A stretch of DNA of 64,000 bases from Thinopyrum elongatum. Taxonomy: Eukaryota; Streptophyta; Magnoliopsida; Poales; Poaceae. The notes below the pieces were generated by a model that did not search any database, was not told the DNA's origin, and saw nothing but the letters and a program-made list of their open reading frames with translations. Position numbers and translations under genes: made by a program. The stretch spans positions 535,465,479 to 535,529,478 of the forward strand of contig CM022297.1 of assembly GCA_011799875.1 (NCBI GenBank), read 5' to 3'. Below are positions 34,432-46,535 of this stretch, piece by piece (positions within the stretch are counted from its first letter, which is position 1; the number at the start of each line of letters is the position of its first letter).

Positions 34432-36406
34432 CTAGGCGTAGAATCTTTGGAGTCTGGCGGCGTTCCATGGGTTCGGCTCCAAGCGATTGTGTGATACATC
34501 ACGCAGTCGGTACGCTCCTCCAGTGAGAACTTCGTCAATGATGAAGGGACCCTCCCATTTGGGCTTGAGTTTGTCCTTTTTCTTCTCTGGCAAGCGTAGA
34601 ACGAGTTCGCCAATATTATAAGTCTTGGCCCGCACTTCTCTGCTGTGATATCTGCGAGCCTGTTGTTGATACAATGCAGAATGGGCCTTTGCAACATCGC
34701 GCTCCTCTTCCAGGGCGTCTAAGCTGTCCTGCCGATCAAGCTCGGCCTCTCTCTCTTCATACATGCGCACTCGTGGGGAGTCATGCATAATGTTGCAGGG
34801 CAACACGGCCTCTGCACCGTACACCATGAAGAACGGTGTGTATCCGGTAGTGCGGTTGGGCGTGGTCCGCAGCCCCCAGAGTACGGAGTCGAGCTCCTCA
34901 ACCCAGTGCTTGTCTGATTCTTTCAAAGACCGCACTAGTCTGGGCTTAATGCCGCTCATAATAAGACCATTGGCTTGTTCGACTTGACCATTTGTTTGCA
35001 GGTGATAAACGGAGGCATAATCAAGCTTGATGCCCAGGTTAGCGCACCAAGTTTTCACCTCATCGGCTGTAAAGTTAGAGCCGTTGTCTGTGATAATGTT
35101 GTGTGGAACACCATAACGGTGTACGACACCGGATATAAAGTCTATCACTGGTCTGGCTTCGGCCGTTTTAACCGGTTTGGCCTCAATCCACTTAGTGAAT
35201 TTATCTACCATGACCAGCAGATATTTTTTCTTGTGGCTTCCCCCTTTAAGGGGTCCGACCATATCAAGCCCCCAGACCGCGAAAGGCCATGTAATGGGGA
35301 TTGTTTGTAGCGCAGTAGGTGGCATATGGCTTTGATTAGCGAAAAGCTGGCATCCGACACAACGTTGGATAAGGTCCTGTGCATCTGCTCGGGCCGTAGG
35401 CCAAAAGAAACCTGTACGGAAGGCTTTACTCACAAGGGCCCGAGCCGCGGCGTGGTGACCGCCAAGGCCAGCATGGATTTCGGCCAGGAGCTGCCGCCCC
35501 TCTTCTTCAGAGATACATCTTTGAAGGACTCCGGTAGCGCTTTTCTTGTAGAGCTCACTGTCATGGACCTTGTAGGTTTTCGAGCGCCGGACAATGCAGC
35601 GAGCCTCGTTAGGATCCTCAGGGAGCTCTTGCCTATTAAGGTAGGCCAAGAAGGGTTCGGTCCATGGGGCAATTACTGCCATTATGAGATGGGCCGATGG
35701 TGTTGCTTCGGTGGCTGAGCCCCCGATGATATCGGTATTGTGCTCGGACTCAGGGGGTATGATCGGGTCCGGGCTAGTGTTGCCGCTTTCATCTTGCCAC
35801 ACCACGAATGGCTTGAAGAGCCGTTCCAAAAAGATGTTAGGCGGGACGGGGTCGCGCTTAGCTCGCATGCGAGCAAGGACATCCGCCGCTTGATTACTTT
35901 CTCGAGTCACATGATGAAACTCGAGTCCCTCGAACCGGGCTGATATTTTGAGTACGGCATTACGATAGGCTGCCATTTTTGGATCTTTTGCATCGAAGTC
36001 TCCGTTTATTTGGGATATTGCGAGATTTGAATCCCCGCGCACCTCCAGACGTTGAATGCCCATGGAGACGGCCATCCGAAGACCATGCAGTAAGGCCTCA
36101 TATTCGGCTGCATTATTGGAGTCTGTATATAAGATTTGGAGTACGTACTGGATTGTGTCTCCCGTTGGGGATGTTAAGACGACGCCCGCTCCCAAACCGG
36201 CCAGCATCTTAGAGCCATCAAAGTACATGACCCAGTTGGAATATGTGCCGTACTCTTTAGGGAGTTCGGTCTCTGTCCATTCGGCGATGAAGTCAGCCAA
36301 CACTTGTGATTTAATGGCTCGGCGCGGTTTATACGTTATGTCGAAGGGCAGGAGCTCAATGGCCCATTTGGCAATCCGGCCCATAGCATCGCGGTTGTTT
36401 ATTATG
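34432..36406 (-). CDS. pol: Gypsy pol fragment: RNase H and integrase (5'-truncated)
   Basis: The frame is open from the truncation edge (36406) through 34432, with the first ATG at 36384. The RNase H core is at residues about 45-165 with acidic residues in place: FDGSK, AEYEALL, RGDSNL and AADVL. A linker follows, then the integrase zinc region with RCVGCQ at about 310-330. The integrase core has D (GLDMVGP), D (ITDNGSNF) and E (GQVEQANG). The C-terminal PKWEGPF motif is typical of gypsy integrases. All key residues are present. These enzymes degrade the RNA strand and insert cDNA in the nucleus. Reverse transcriptase is lost except its last few residues, so this copy cannot act alone. The uninterrupted 650 codons contrast with the broken copia frame around it. 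Confidence 0.9.
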
Positions 36407-37599
36407 TCACACGCTTAAGGGTCATCTATCTGCTGAATACTAGACAGGGAGTCTGAGAAAAAGTTTTCGAAAAGGGTTTTCGGAGACAGCGGAAAAGTTC
36501 CGAAGAGAGAGGTCACCGAATGAGTTTCGATGAAACTGAAAAAGTTGTTTCGGGGTATACCATTAAGTTAAAATAGTTTTGGCACATGCCTGATAATTCT
36601 TGGAGGCTGCCAGAATCATTCTGGAAACTTTCTGGAATTTTCAGGGATGAAAACCGTGAATGTTTCGGAGCTGTCGGAACCGCTTGAGTTGCTTTTCGTA
36701 GATGAAAATCACTAATCTGGAATTGTTGCAGAACGCGTTGAAAATTATTTTAGTGGGTACTGGAATTGTTCTAAGCCCACATAAATATTTTCAGTTCAAA
36801 CGGACGCTGAAAAATGTCATCATGAATAGTGAAAGTGCTTTTTGGGATATTTTTTTGGAAAGCCACCTTTTAGGGCTTTTGCTAAAGGCTTCTAGAAGGG
36901 CTTGGGGGGCCATCAGAGCACCTCATGGGGGCCCCCAACGGGGTGGCCAGCCAAGCATGGTGGAGCTCCTTGGAGCTCCACATGGCATCCCATTTTACCC
37001 TTAACTCCCTCATGTGTGACCTAATGCATGGGGTTTTTGCTAAATTGTGGAGGCACACTACCCATTGGTTTTCGTATAAATAGGAGGTGAGGGGGCTGCC
37101 ATCTCTTCATCCCTTGCTCTCATACACATGCTATGCTTTGCTAGCTCTCTCTCTCCCTCCCACGAAAAGAGTTTTTCGTAGAGCCGAAAGGCTGTCTAGG
37201 TTCCGGCAGGAACTAGTTCTGGACGGCGAAGCCCTGCCGGATAGCTGACACCATATGTGTGCAACCCCGTAGAGAGATCGTAGTTTCGATCTTTTTCCCG
37301 AAGGGCTGTCCGAGTCTCCGTTCGAGTTTCGAGGGTCCTCCCGAATGGCTGTCCGCGACATCGTCCGGGGGACTGTCCGACCGCCTCCCGAAGGGCTGTC
37401 CGGCGAGGGAGTACATCCTAGCGATTGGGAGGATGTAAATCCTAGCTGCGGGGATCTGCACCGACGATCTCCACCGACTCTTCTTCCGCTGCACTTCGAG
37501 TCGGTACGGATCAGATCAAACCTTGTATGCAGTCTCCATAGTGGTCCTGGGCGTGCTCGCTATACCGAAATTTTTTATTTTCTGTCGCGTTCCCCTACA
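36407..37599 (+). repeat. 5' LTR of copia, right part
   Basis: This part resumes at gtcacacgcttaagg and runs to cccctaca. It matches 43872-45065 closely. It contains the LTR TATA box at 37075-37083 and several ccgaagggctgtccg-type short repeats between 37190 and 37410. Confidence 0.93.
37075..37083 (+). promoter_or_regulatory. Copia LTR TATA box
   Basis: The motif tataaatag is followed by gaggtgagggg and a CT-rich start region (ctcttcatcccttgctc). It is the likely Pol II promoter of the element. The gypsy insertion lies about 0.67 kb upstream of it and would separate it from the distal LTR. Confidence 0.6.
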
Positions 37600-37600
37600 G

Positions 37601-37619
37601 TGGCATCAAGAGCCGAGCT
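37601..37619 (+). other. Copia primer-binding site
   Basis: The sequence tggcatcaagagccgagct starts two bases after the LTR end. It resembles the initiator tRNA-Met site (TGGTATCAGAGC) with one substitution and one extra base. Confidence 0.55.
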
Positions 37620-38952
37620 ATGCGTAGATGCAGGTTACGATCTAGAATACATGGAGATGTATGGGTATTGCATAATATAATTTTGGTGTAGATGAGATCT
37701 ATTGCTGAAAATTATTTATGCGGGTGGCAGATGAAATCTGTTACCCGATGTTCTTGTTACTTCCCTAGAATTTGCATATTTCTGATCCTGAAACGTCATG
37801 GTGGAATTTCACAAAGTTCTAGCAATCCGCAATCCTGATTGATCAACGAAGTGCTATCAGTTCTTTGGGTTCCACCATAGTTAAAGGAAAGATGAAATTT
37901 CACAGATGAAAGGGCAATGCAGATATGATCTGCACGGGGGTCATACGTATGACGAAGTTTAGTATGGGGCTCGAGATTTTATTACCTCGTGTTTCATACA
38001 CCCTGGAAAGTTAATCTAGCGACTTGAATAATCATACTTGATGATAAACATTGGTAACTGCGGTTTGAGTCAAAACCTTAGAAGCCACGTAAAATAAAAT
38101 TTTGCATAAACCGATTAGAGGCGTCTAACTTGGTTTTGCAGGATGGTTTGCATGTGATGTTGTATAGCAATGCTCATATTCAATTTGATTATGTATGAGA
38201 TGACTATATGATGTAATTAACATGACCTGCGTGTCATGATTCGGCATGATGGCTGGAGCCATATGATTGCACTTTAATGGCCTGCGTGTCAACCTTAAGT
38301 AATGCATTTAATTCTATCCGCTATGGAGATGGCGATTTTATCTGGTGCATCGACAAGGTGGTGGCAATCTTCGCGAAGGTGAACACCGATGCGAATGCCG
38401 AAGACAAAGAAATGAAAGACTTCTCTGTCAGAAAGGGCTATACCATATCATGCTATTTTCAATTGCCTGAGATGTTTATCCCTTCTGATGCACCCTTCTT
38501 GATTGCGCGGTAGTCGCTTTTTATTAGGGTGATCTCTCACTTAAAATATCAAAGTAGTTAGTGTTCACCCAAGTGTAGCACCGTTTGAAATTCGTATCTT
38601 TTCGGGGTGCGCCATGTACACATGAGCACGAACGAATCAAGAGGAATGAGGTGGGTGAGGTCAGACCTCGCAGCAAGATCACTTGGTTGTCTTTGACGTT
38701 TAGGCAGGAGAGTCCTGAGCTCGGAACACACCCATCGAAAGATGAACAAGAATCACATAGAGATGTGATCGGCAAGTTGGCCTACCGATTGAAATTCATG
38801 TCATCAGTGATGAACCCGTCAATTGCATCGAATTGAAATACGGATCTTGAATCACTCACAATCAATTATGAGAGTTATTGATTTGAGTGGGAGCGCACTT
38901 TAGAATAAAATTGTTTATTCACTAGTGCATTTTCATTATAAACAAAGCCTAA
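37620..38952 (+). other. Copia leader (untranslated interior)
   Basis: About 1.3 kb between primer-binding site and gag has multiple stops in all frames. A minor frame at 38277-38513 has no motif. Such long leaders are common in Triticeae copia elements. Packaging signals would be expected here, but none is identified. Confidence 0.5.
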
Positions 38953-41900
38953 GTGAAACCTGTGTTTTCCGTTGTAGATCAAATGGCTCGCAACACCGCG
39001 TTCAACTTAGGCCCGATGTTAGAGAGAGAGAAGTTAGCTGCGACTGGAAACAACTATGCGGACTGGGTCTGGAACCTGAGGATTGTCCTCAGGAGTGCTA
39101 AGAAATTGTATGTGCTTGAAATTGCTCTTCCAGCTAAACCGGCGGCAGATACCCCGGAAGATTTACAAAATGTCTGGGCCACTAAGGATGATGATCACAA
39201 CTTAGTGCAGTGCCCCATGCTAGCTTTCATGAGTGCGGAGCTTCAAAAACGTTTTGAATTCCATAAACCCCGTGATATGATCCGGGAATTGGATGCACTG
39301 TACAAGGAAACCGCAAAGTCTGAACGATTTGATATCATGAAGGCTTTGATGGATTGCAAGATGGCTGAGGGTAGTTCAGTTGGCGAACACGTGGTCAAAA
39401 TGATTGGCTATTCTGAAAGGCTTAAAACCCTGGAATTTCCACCTCCACCTAGCCATATGATGGACATGTTGCTTTCTTCACTCCCCCCGTCTTACGACGG
39501 TTTTGTCTTGAACTACAACATGAGTGGGATGGAGAAGGAACCGGAAGAGGTGCTCGCCATGCTGAAAACTGCAGAAGGAGGACTGCGGAAAAATCGCAAG
39601 CAAGTGTTGCTTGTGAATAAAACCGCCAGTTTCAAAAAGAAGAAAGGCAAGCCAAAGAAGGGCAAGGGCGCCGATAAGACCGGCTCCCAAAGCAACTCTA
39701 AGGGTGGAGCCAAGAATGAAACTGAGTGCTTCTACTGCAAGGGCACAGGACACTGGAAGAGAAACTGCAAGAAGTATCTGGAAGATAAGAAGTCTGGGAA
39801 AATCGGAAAAGGTGTAATTATTATACAAGTTAATGTCATTGACGTTTTGCTTGCTAGCGAAAATTCTAAGTCTTGGGTATTTGATACTGGATCGGTTGCT
39901 CACATTTGCAACTCGATACAGGGACTTCAGAAGGTGCGCAGGTTGGCAAAGAATGAGGTCATGATGCGGGTCAGGAACGGCGCTGGGATCGCTGCTCAAG
40001 CCGTTGGCATTATGCCTCTACGTCTCCCTTCGGGATTTATTTTGGAACTTAGTAACTGTTATTTTGTTCTAGAATTGTGTAGAAATATTATCTCCGGATC
40101 ATGTTTAGTGCACGATGGGTATTCGTACAAGTCTGAGAACAATGGTTGTTCACTTTATTGTAAGGATATGTTTTATGGATTTGCACCCATTGTTGGGGGC
40201 CTTTTCATACTAAATCTTGAATGTGGAAATGATGTCTTTAACCTGAATGCTAAACACCTTAAGAAGGCTGATACCACCACCACTTACTTGTGGCACTGTC
40301 GACTTGGCCACATCGGAAAGAAACGCATGCAATGACTCCAGTCAGATGGAGTTTTACCGTCCTTTGATTTTGAATCATTTGACACATGTGAAGCTTGCTT
40401 GATGGGGAAAATGACCAAGACGCCGTTCACGGGTCATCCTGAATGGGCGAGTGAATTATTGGAAATAATACATAGTGATGTATGTGGTCCGATGAACACA
40501 GCCGCACGGGGTGGGTATTTCTACTTCGTGACTTTTACTGATGATTTAAGTTCGTATGGCTATATCTACTTAATGAAGCATAAGTCGAAAACCTTTGAAA
40601 TGTTCAAAGAATTTTAGAATGAGGTAGAAAATCATCGTGACAAAAAGATTAAGTTTCTACGGTCTGATCATGGAGGCGAATATCTTAGTCATGAGTTTGG
40701 CCAACATCTGAGTGACCGTGGAATAGTTTCACAGCTTACGCCTCCCGAAACTCCACAGAGAAACAGAGTATCGGAACAACGTAACCGAACCTTGTTGGAC
40801 ATGGTAAGGTCGATGATGTCTCTTACAAATCTTCCAATATCTTTTTGGGGTCATGCACTGAAAACTGCCGCTCACACACTTAACAGAGCACCGTCTAAAT
40901 CAGTTGAGACGACACCATATGAGTTATGGAACGGGAAGAAACCTGGTTTGTCGCATCTCAGGATTTGGGGTTGTGAGGTATACATAAAACGTTTACAACC
41001 TACCAAACTTGATCCCAGATCAGACAAATGTTACTTTGTAGGTTATCCCAAGGAAACAATTGGGTATTCATTCTACCACCCGTCCGATAACAAAGTGTTT
41101 GTTGCCAGAAATGGACAATTTCTTGAGAAAGAGTTTCTCACCAAAGAAATAAGTGGGAGGACAGTACAACTTAATGAGATTAGTGAATCTTCAGCAACCA
41201 TTGATAAGGCTAAGGAACCGGAAGAAATTCCGCTAATTATCCCTACAACTGAGCCGAAAGTTATCGCATGTGATGCGGAGACTTCAGACAATGTTGTAAC
41301 TGAACCGCGCAGATCAGGTAGGGCTATCCAGCCACCTGAATGGTTTCATAACGAAATCTTCATTCTTGAAGACGATGAACCTGCGCACTACAAGGAAGCG
41401 ATGGCGGGGCCCAGCTCAAAAGAATGGCACAAGGCCAAGAGATCCGAAATGGAATCCATGTACGAAAACCAAGTTTGGAACTTGGAAGAACTTCCAGAAG
41501 GCGTTAAGCCGATTGGTTGTAAATGGATTTTCGAAAGAAAGACGGACGCGGATGGTAACATTACTATCCACAAAGCTAGACTTGTCGCAAAAGGGTTCAC
41601 GCAAGTTCCAGGAGTGGACTACGATGAGACTTTCTCGCCCGTAGCTATGCTTAGGTCTGTTCGGATATTACTAGCAATTGCTGCTTATTTCGATTATGAA
41701 ATATGACAGATGGATGTCAAAACGGCTTTCCTAAATGGAAACCTCAAAGAGGATGTATACATGATACAGCCAGAAGGTTTTGTCATTCATAAGGATGCTG
41801 GAAAGGTATGCAAACTTCAGAAAGCCATTTATGGTCTGAAGCAAGCGTCAAGGAGCTGGAACATTCGTTTTGATGAAGTGGTCAAAGAGTTTGGCTTCAT

Positions 41901-42948
41901 CAGGAATGACGAAGAATCTTGTGTTTACAAGAAGTTTAGTGGGAGCGCAAAAGCATTTCTAATCTTATATGTGGATGACATATTGTTGATTGGAAATGAC
42001 GTGAGTTTTCTTAGTGAAATAAAAGACTCATTGAAGAAAAGGTTTTCAATGAAAGACTTAGGCGAAGTGGCATATGTATTGGGCATCAGGATCTATAGAG
42101 ATAGATCACAACGCCTGATAGGGCTTAGCCAAAGCACGTACATTGACAAGGTGTTGAAAAGGTTCAACATGGAGAACTCCAAGAAAGGCCTACTCCCCAT
42201 GTCACCTGGCACAGTGCTTTGCAAGAATCAGTGTCCTCGGACCCTCGATGAGCGAGTACAAATGAATGATGTTCCATATGCTTCGGCAGTTGGTTCTATT
42301 ATGTATGCCATGCTATGTACAAGACCAGATGTTTCCTATGCGCTAAGTGTTAGCAGCCGGTACCAAAGTGATCCAGGATTGGAACACTGGGCAGCAGTCA
42401 AGGGTATTCTTAAGTACCTCAGAAGGACCAAGGATTTACTCCTTGTGTACGGAGGTGATGAAGAGCTCATTGTAAGTGGTTACACTGATGCAGGCTTCAT
42501 GACTGACCCAGATGACTTCAAATCTCAATCAGGCTATGTTTTCATATTGAACGGTGGCGCAGTTGATTGGAAAAGTTCCAAACAGAAGACTGTGGCGGAT
42601 TCTACGGCGGAGGCGGAGTATGTTGCCGCTTTAGAAGCCTCCAACGAGGCAGTATGGATCAAGCAATTTCTTGAAGACCTTGGTGTGGTTCCTAGTGCCA
42701 AGGACCCGGTGGAGATCTATTGTGATAATAGTGGCGCCGTGGCTCAGGCAAGGGAGCCAAGTTCGCACCATAAGACAAGACATATTCAACGCAAATATAA
42801 ACTCATTCGACATCATGTCGAAGAGGGTTTAGTGAAAGTACGTAAAGTTCACATGGATCTGAATGTGTCAGACCCAATGACAAAGCCTCTACCACGAGCA
42901 AAGCATGAGCAGCACCGAATAGCCATTGGTGTTAGGGAAGCCATGTAA
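38953..42948 (+). pseudogene. gag-pol: Copia gag-pol polyprotein, three nonsense codons
   Basis: A single frame runs for 1332 codons. The gag start may be the ATG at 38953 or at 38983 (MARNT). Domains in order: gag with a CCHC zinc knuckle (CFYCKGTGHWKRNC, residues about 257-270); protease with the FDTGS active site at about 315; an integrase pre-domain with LWHCRLGH at about 447; the integrase core with DVCGP and the DHGGEY step, then a C-terminal FVGYP step; reverse transcriptase with KARLVAKGF, QMDVKTAFLNG and the catalytic YVDD; and RNase H with GYTDA, AEAEYVA and CDNSGA. The order integrase before reverse transcriptase defines Ty1/copia. TGA at 40333, TAG at 40615 and TGA at 41704 interrupt the frame. 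There is no frameshift. The usual E of the integrase DDE triad falls near 40770 in QRNRVSEQRNR, with its flanking residues changed. Confidence 0.93.
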
Positions 42949-42964
42949 CTGGATTATGACTCTA

Positions 42965-42979
42965 GTGCAAGCGGGAGTC
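42965..42979 (+). other. Copia polypurine tract
   Basis: The sequence gtgcaagcgggagtc directly precedes the 3' LTR start tgtcggag at 42980, where plus-strand DNA synthesis would be primed. Confidence 0.5.
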
Positions 42980-45065
42980 TGTCGGAGATATGCCCTAGAG
43001 GCAGTAATAACAGTTATTTTGTATCTCCTGGTTTGTAATGAAAGTTTATGTTCCATGCTATAATGCTGCGGCTCCCGAGCCCGTATATCCATAAAGGCTC
43101 TGAGGAAAACCCATGTGCACGTGTGGGATAATAAACGGTGAAATGTATTCCTGGTCATGCCTCTAAGACTAGCTCAAGTATTGCATGATGATTATATTTT
43201 TCCTGATCATGGGCATGTCTATGCCAGCAATTTTGAGGGCACAATTGTTGGTAGAACACTTGTGTTGAATCGACCCAATTTGATGTTATGCTATGAGATA
43301 CGTTCGTCACAAGTTAATGGTTTATCACACAGAGAAGTTAATGTTTGCTTAATTCCTTAGACCATGAGAGTATCGAGTTCCTTCGTACTTGCTTCGTGAA
43401 CTTTGGGGTTTGTTAAACGTCATCCGTAACTGGGTGGCTATTATGGCGGCTTTCGGGTTCACGGAAAAGTATGGCAAGTAACGAGATAGCTCAAGATTGG
43501 GATTTGCTCCTCCGACGATGGAGCGATATACTCGGGCGCTCTCAGTGTAACGGTATCCATCATCGTCTGGCCAGACACCTTGTGATTTCATCACTGGGAT
43601 GCCAGAACACAGAAACGAGAAAAGAGAACAAAACCGGTAACGAGGTAACTTGCATAGTGGACAAATCGTTGTTCCACGGGGATGAAATAAATCTCACCTC
43701 GGGTGTTTGTGACATATCGCGAAGCAACAGGAATAGCACACGACAACTGGAGGTTCAATCGGATATTCATTCATGTGGGTATAGGGGTCAATATGGGTGT
43801 CCACGGCTCCGATGTTGATCATTGATTGGAAGGGGTTCCGGGTCATGTCTATACTTCACTGAACCTATAGGGTCACACGCTTAAGGGTCATCTATCTGCT
43901 GAATACTAGACAGGGAGTCTGAGAGAAAGTTTTCGAAAAGGGTTTTCGGAGACAGAGGAAAAGTTCCGAAGAGAGAGGTCACCGGATGAGTTTCGGTGAA
44001 ACCAAAAAAGTTGTTTCGGGGTATACCATTAAGTCAAAATAGTTTCGGCACATGCCTGATAATTCTTGGAGGCTACCAGAATCATTCTGGAAACTTTCTG
44101 GAATTTTCAGGGATGAAAACCGGAAATGTTTCGGAGCTGCCGGAACCGCTTCAGATGCTTTTCACAGATGAAAATCACTAATTTGGAATTGTTCCAGAAT
44201 GCGTTGAAAATTATATTAGTGGGTACTGGAATTGTTCTAAGCCCACATAAATATTTTCAGTTCGAACGGACGCTGAAAAATGTCGTCGTGAATAGTGAAA
44301 GTGCTTTTTGCGATATTTTTTGGAAAGCCACCTTTTAGGGCTTTTGCTAAAGGCTTCTAGAAGGGCTTGGGGGGCCATGAGACCACCTCATGGGGGGCCC
44401 CCAAGGGGGTGGCTGGCCAAGCATGGTGGAGCTCCTTGGAGCTCCACATGGCATCCCATTTTACCCTTAACTCCCTCATGTGTGACCTAATGCATGGGGT
44501 TTTTGGTAAATTGTGGAGGCACACTACCCATTGGGTTTCCTATAAATAGGAGGTGAGGGGGCTGCCATCTCTTCATCCCTTGCTCTCATACACATGCTAT
44601 GCTTTGCTAGCTCTCTCTCTCCCTCCCACGAAAATAGTTTTTCATAGAGCCGAAAGGCTGTCTGGGTTCCGGCAGGAACTAGTTCTGGACGGCGAAGCCC
44701 TGCCGGATAGCTGACACCGTATGTGTGCAACCCTGTAGAGAGATCGTAGTTTCGATCCTTTGCCCGAAGGGCTGTCCGTGTCTCCGTTCGAGTTTCGAGG
44801 GTCCTCCCGAAGGGCTGTCCGCGACATTGTCTGGGGGACTGTCCGACCGCCTCCCGAAGGGCTGTCCGGCGAGGGATTACATCCTCGCGGTTGGGAGGTT
44901 TTAAATCCTAGCTACGGGGATCTGCACCGACAATCTCCACCGACTCTTCTTCCGCTGTGCTTCGAGTCGGTACGGATCAGATCAAACCTTGTATGCAGTC
45001 TCCATAGTGGTCCTGGGCGTGCTCGCTATACCAATTTTTTTTATTTTCTGTCGCGTTCCCCTACA
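42980..45065 (+). repeat. 3' LTR of copia
   Basis: The 2086 bp run from tgtcggagatatgccctag to cccctaca and include a TATA box at 44541-44549. It gives the uninterrupted reference for the 5' LTR and shows the exact gypsy insertion point (between 43871 and 43872 in this copy). Confidence 0.95.
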
Positions 45066-45070
45066 GTACT

Positions 45071-46000
45071 CCCCTCAGCGTGGGCAACCGCTGCTGTGGC
45101 TTTGCCGGCTCTGAATTGTTCCCTTCCTGGGCCTCGCCATCGTCCACCGCGTTGGTGCTCTCGGCGCGGCGTGGTCAACATGGTCAACAAACAACAGCCA
45201 TCGGAAGAGAGTTGTAAGTGGAGAGGCTGACAGTAGGGACACAAAAGCAAGTGCCTCCTTATTACGCAAAAAATGATTGCTCCTACTGACAGCTGGGACC
45301 CATCGGCTGTATCTTCGCACGGAAGGAAGTGCCTCCTTGTTATGCGAAAAAAACTATTCCTCCCAATGACAGCTGGGACCCGGCAGATTTGGTGGCTGAC
45401 TTGTGGGCCTACTAAGCTGACGCGTACGCAGGGCTTTGTCTACTTAACCAACAAATAATTCTAGCAGCTGGACCATTGGATGTTAATCCAACAGCCATGC
45501 TGCTTCTTCAACCTCTGATCTTGGTCCTGTCTCACGTGGGCGGCAGTGCTGCCCCGCACCCGAACCAGTCAAGTTTCCCACTCCTCTCCATCTGCGACTC
45601 CACTGCCGTGTCTTCCCCATCTTCGGGTCATTCCAGTATGGGGCCTCGCCGTCGTCGACCGGCCTTGGTGCGCTCGGCATGGTGTGTTCAATGTGGCCAA
45701 CAAATGAGAGTCATCGAAAGATGACTGTACATGGATAGGCTGACAGTGGGGACACACCACGCCCATGGACGCATGCATGCAACTGCATCCTTTTTACCCT
45801 GAAAAATAATGTTTTCTCCCCCTAACAGCTGGGACCCAACAGCTACATCTTCGCACGCAAGGAAGTGCGTCCTTATTACGAAAAAATTGATTCCTCCCCC
45901 TGACAGCTGGGACCCATCACCTATATCTTCGCACGCAAGGAAGTGCCTCCTTATCCTCCCTGACAGCTGGGACCCACCCAGTCGAACCGTACATAGGGTT
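45071..46000. repeat. Repeat-rich host DNA right of the copia element
   Basis: The phrase gacagctgggaccc recurs at 45288, 45368, 45902 and 45962, with a variant (taacagctgggaccc) at 45822. It lies in units that also contain cgcaaggaagtgcctcctta. Unit spacing is 60-80 bases where adjacent. The order of phrases matches the left flank 27940-29000. Open frames on both strands shift between units and carry no motif. This looks like a degenerate array or the body of a Class II element. Confidence 0.6.
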
Positions 46001-46345
46001 GTCTCTCTGGTAGCGAACGTGTACGTACATACTGGTCGATCGGTCTCTCTGCAAGGATGAACCGTGGCCGAGCAAGGAGCAGCACGTGTGACGTAGCAGT
46101 TGAGGCAGTCCTGTATAAATCATGTACACGTACGTACAGCCATGCTGCAAGAAAGTAAATATGGCTATGTACGTACATACGGCCGGGGTCTCGAACACGT
46201 ACAGCGATGGCGTCCTGTTCATCGGCAGCCATCCGGCTGTGTCAGAACGGAGGAAACAACATTGTGTTCATCGGGAGGCAACCGACTAGGTCGGAATATG
46301 TCCTATTCATCGAGAGCCAGCTGGCTTGGACGGAACAGCCGAAAT
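46001..46345. other. Transition zone with older repeat units
   Basis: The sequence is rich in gtacgtac steps (46015-46190). From 46240 on, degenerate versions of the 81-bp unit appear (gttcatcgggaggcaacc, gttcatcgagagcc-like). I see no gene. Confidence 0.4.
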
Positions 46346-46535
46346 GAGGTCTGGCATACTACAAAATGGAGGAAACGGACTTGTGTTCGAGCTCCTACGG
46401 TCGAAACAGGATCTTGTTGATCAGGAGGGGTGTGGCGTACCGCAAAACGGAGGAAACGGACTTGTGTCGAAGCGCCTACGGTCGAAACGGGTTCCTGTTC
46501 ATTGGGAGGGGTGTGGCGTACCGCAAAACGGGACT
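46346..46535. repeat. 80-81-bp tandem repeat, two and a third units
   Basis: Units begin at gaggtctggc (46346), gaggggtgtgg (46425) and gaggggtgtgg (46506), giving periods of 79 and 81. Each contains caaaacggaggaaacggact and a TACGGTCGAAAC step. Because 81 is divisible by three, the open frame 46326-46817 reads a repeated peptide (GCGVPQNGGNGLV-like). Several frames are open at once, so coding is unlikely. Confidence 0.8.

Larger units (their letters stand above)
30020..36406 (-). mobile_element. Truncated Ty3/gypsy Tat-lineage retrotransposon nested in the copia LTR
   Basis: The element lies on the minus strand. From high to low coordinates it has the end of reverse transcriptase, RNase H and integrase (36406-34432), a spacer, an antisense gene (33624-30818) and the 3' LTR (30491-30020). 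The 5' LTR, gag, protease and most of reverse transcriptase are absent: the right edge cuts directly from polymerase coding sequence into copia LTR. An extra gene between pol and the 3' LTR, in antisense, is characteristic of Tat/Ogre-type grass gypsy elements. No target duplication is present, because the right TSD copy has gone with the deleted end. The pol frame is open for 650 codons, fitting a fairly young insertion. Confidence 0.88.
29128..45065 (+). mobile_element. Complete Ty1/copia retrotransposon split by a gypsy insertion
   Basis: The element starts tgtaggagatatgccctag (5' LTR) and ends cccctaca (3' LTR). It is flanked by the target duplication GTACT at 29123-29127 and 45066-45070. 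Without the nested insert (30020-36406) it is about 9.55 kb: a 2085-bp 5' LTR, a 5.38 kb interior and a 2086-bp 3' LTR. The interior holds a primer-binding site, a 1.35 kb leader, one gag-pol frame in copia order (protease, integrase, reverse transcriptase, RNase H) and a purine-rich tract. It was capable of autonomous transposition when it inserted. It now carries three nonsense codons and the LTR interruption. Confidence 0.95.

Noticed and set aside
39478..39999. 173-codon minus-strand open frame opposite copia gag
   Set aside because: It is the shadow of the gag and protease region, where the plus strand has clear zinc-knuckle and DTG motifs.
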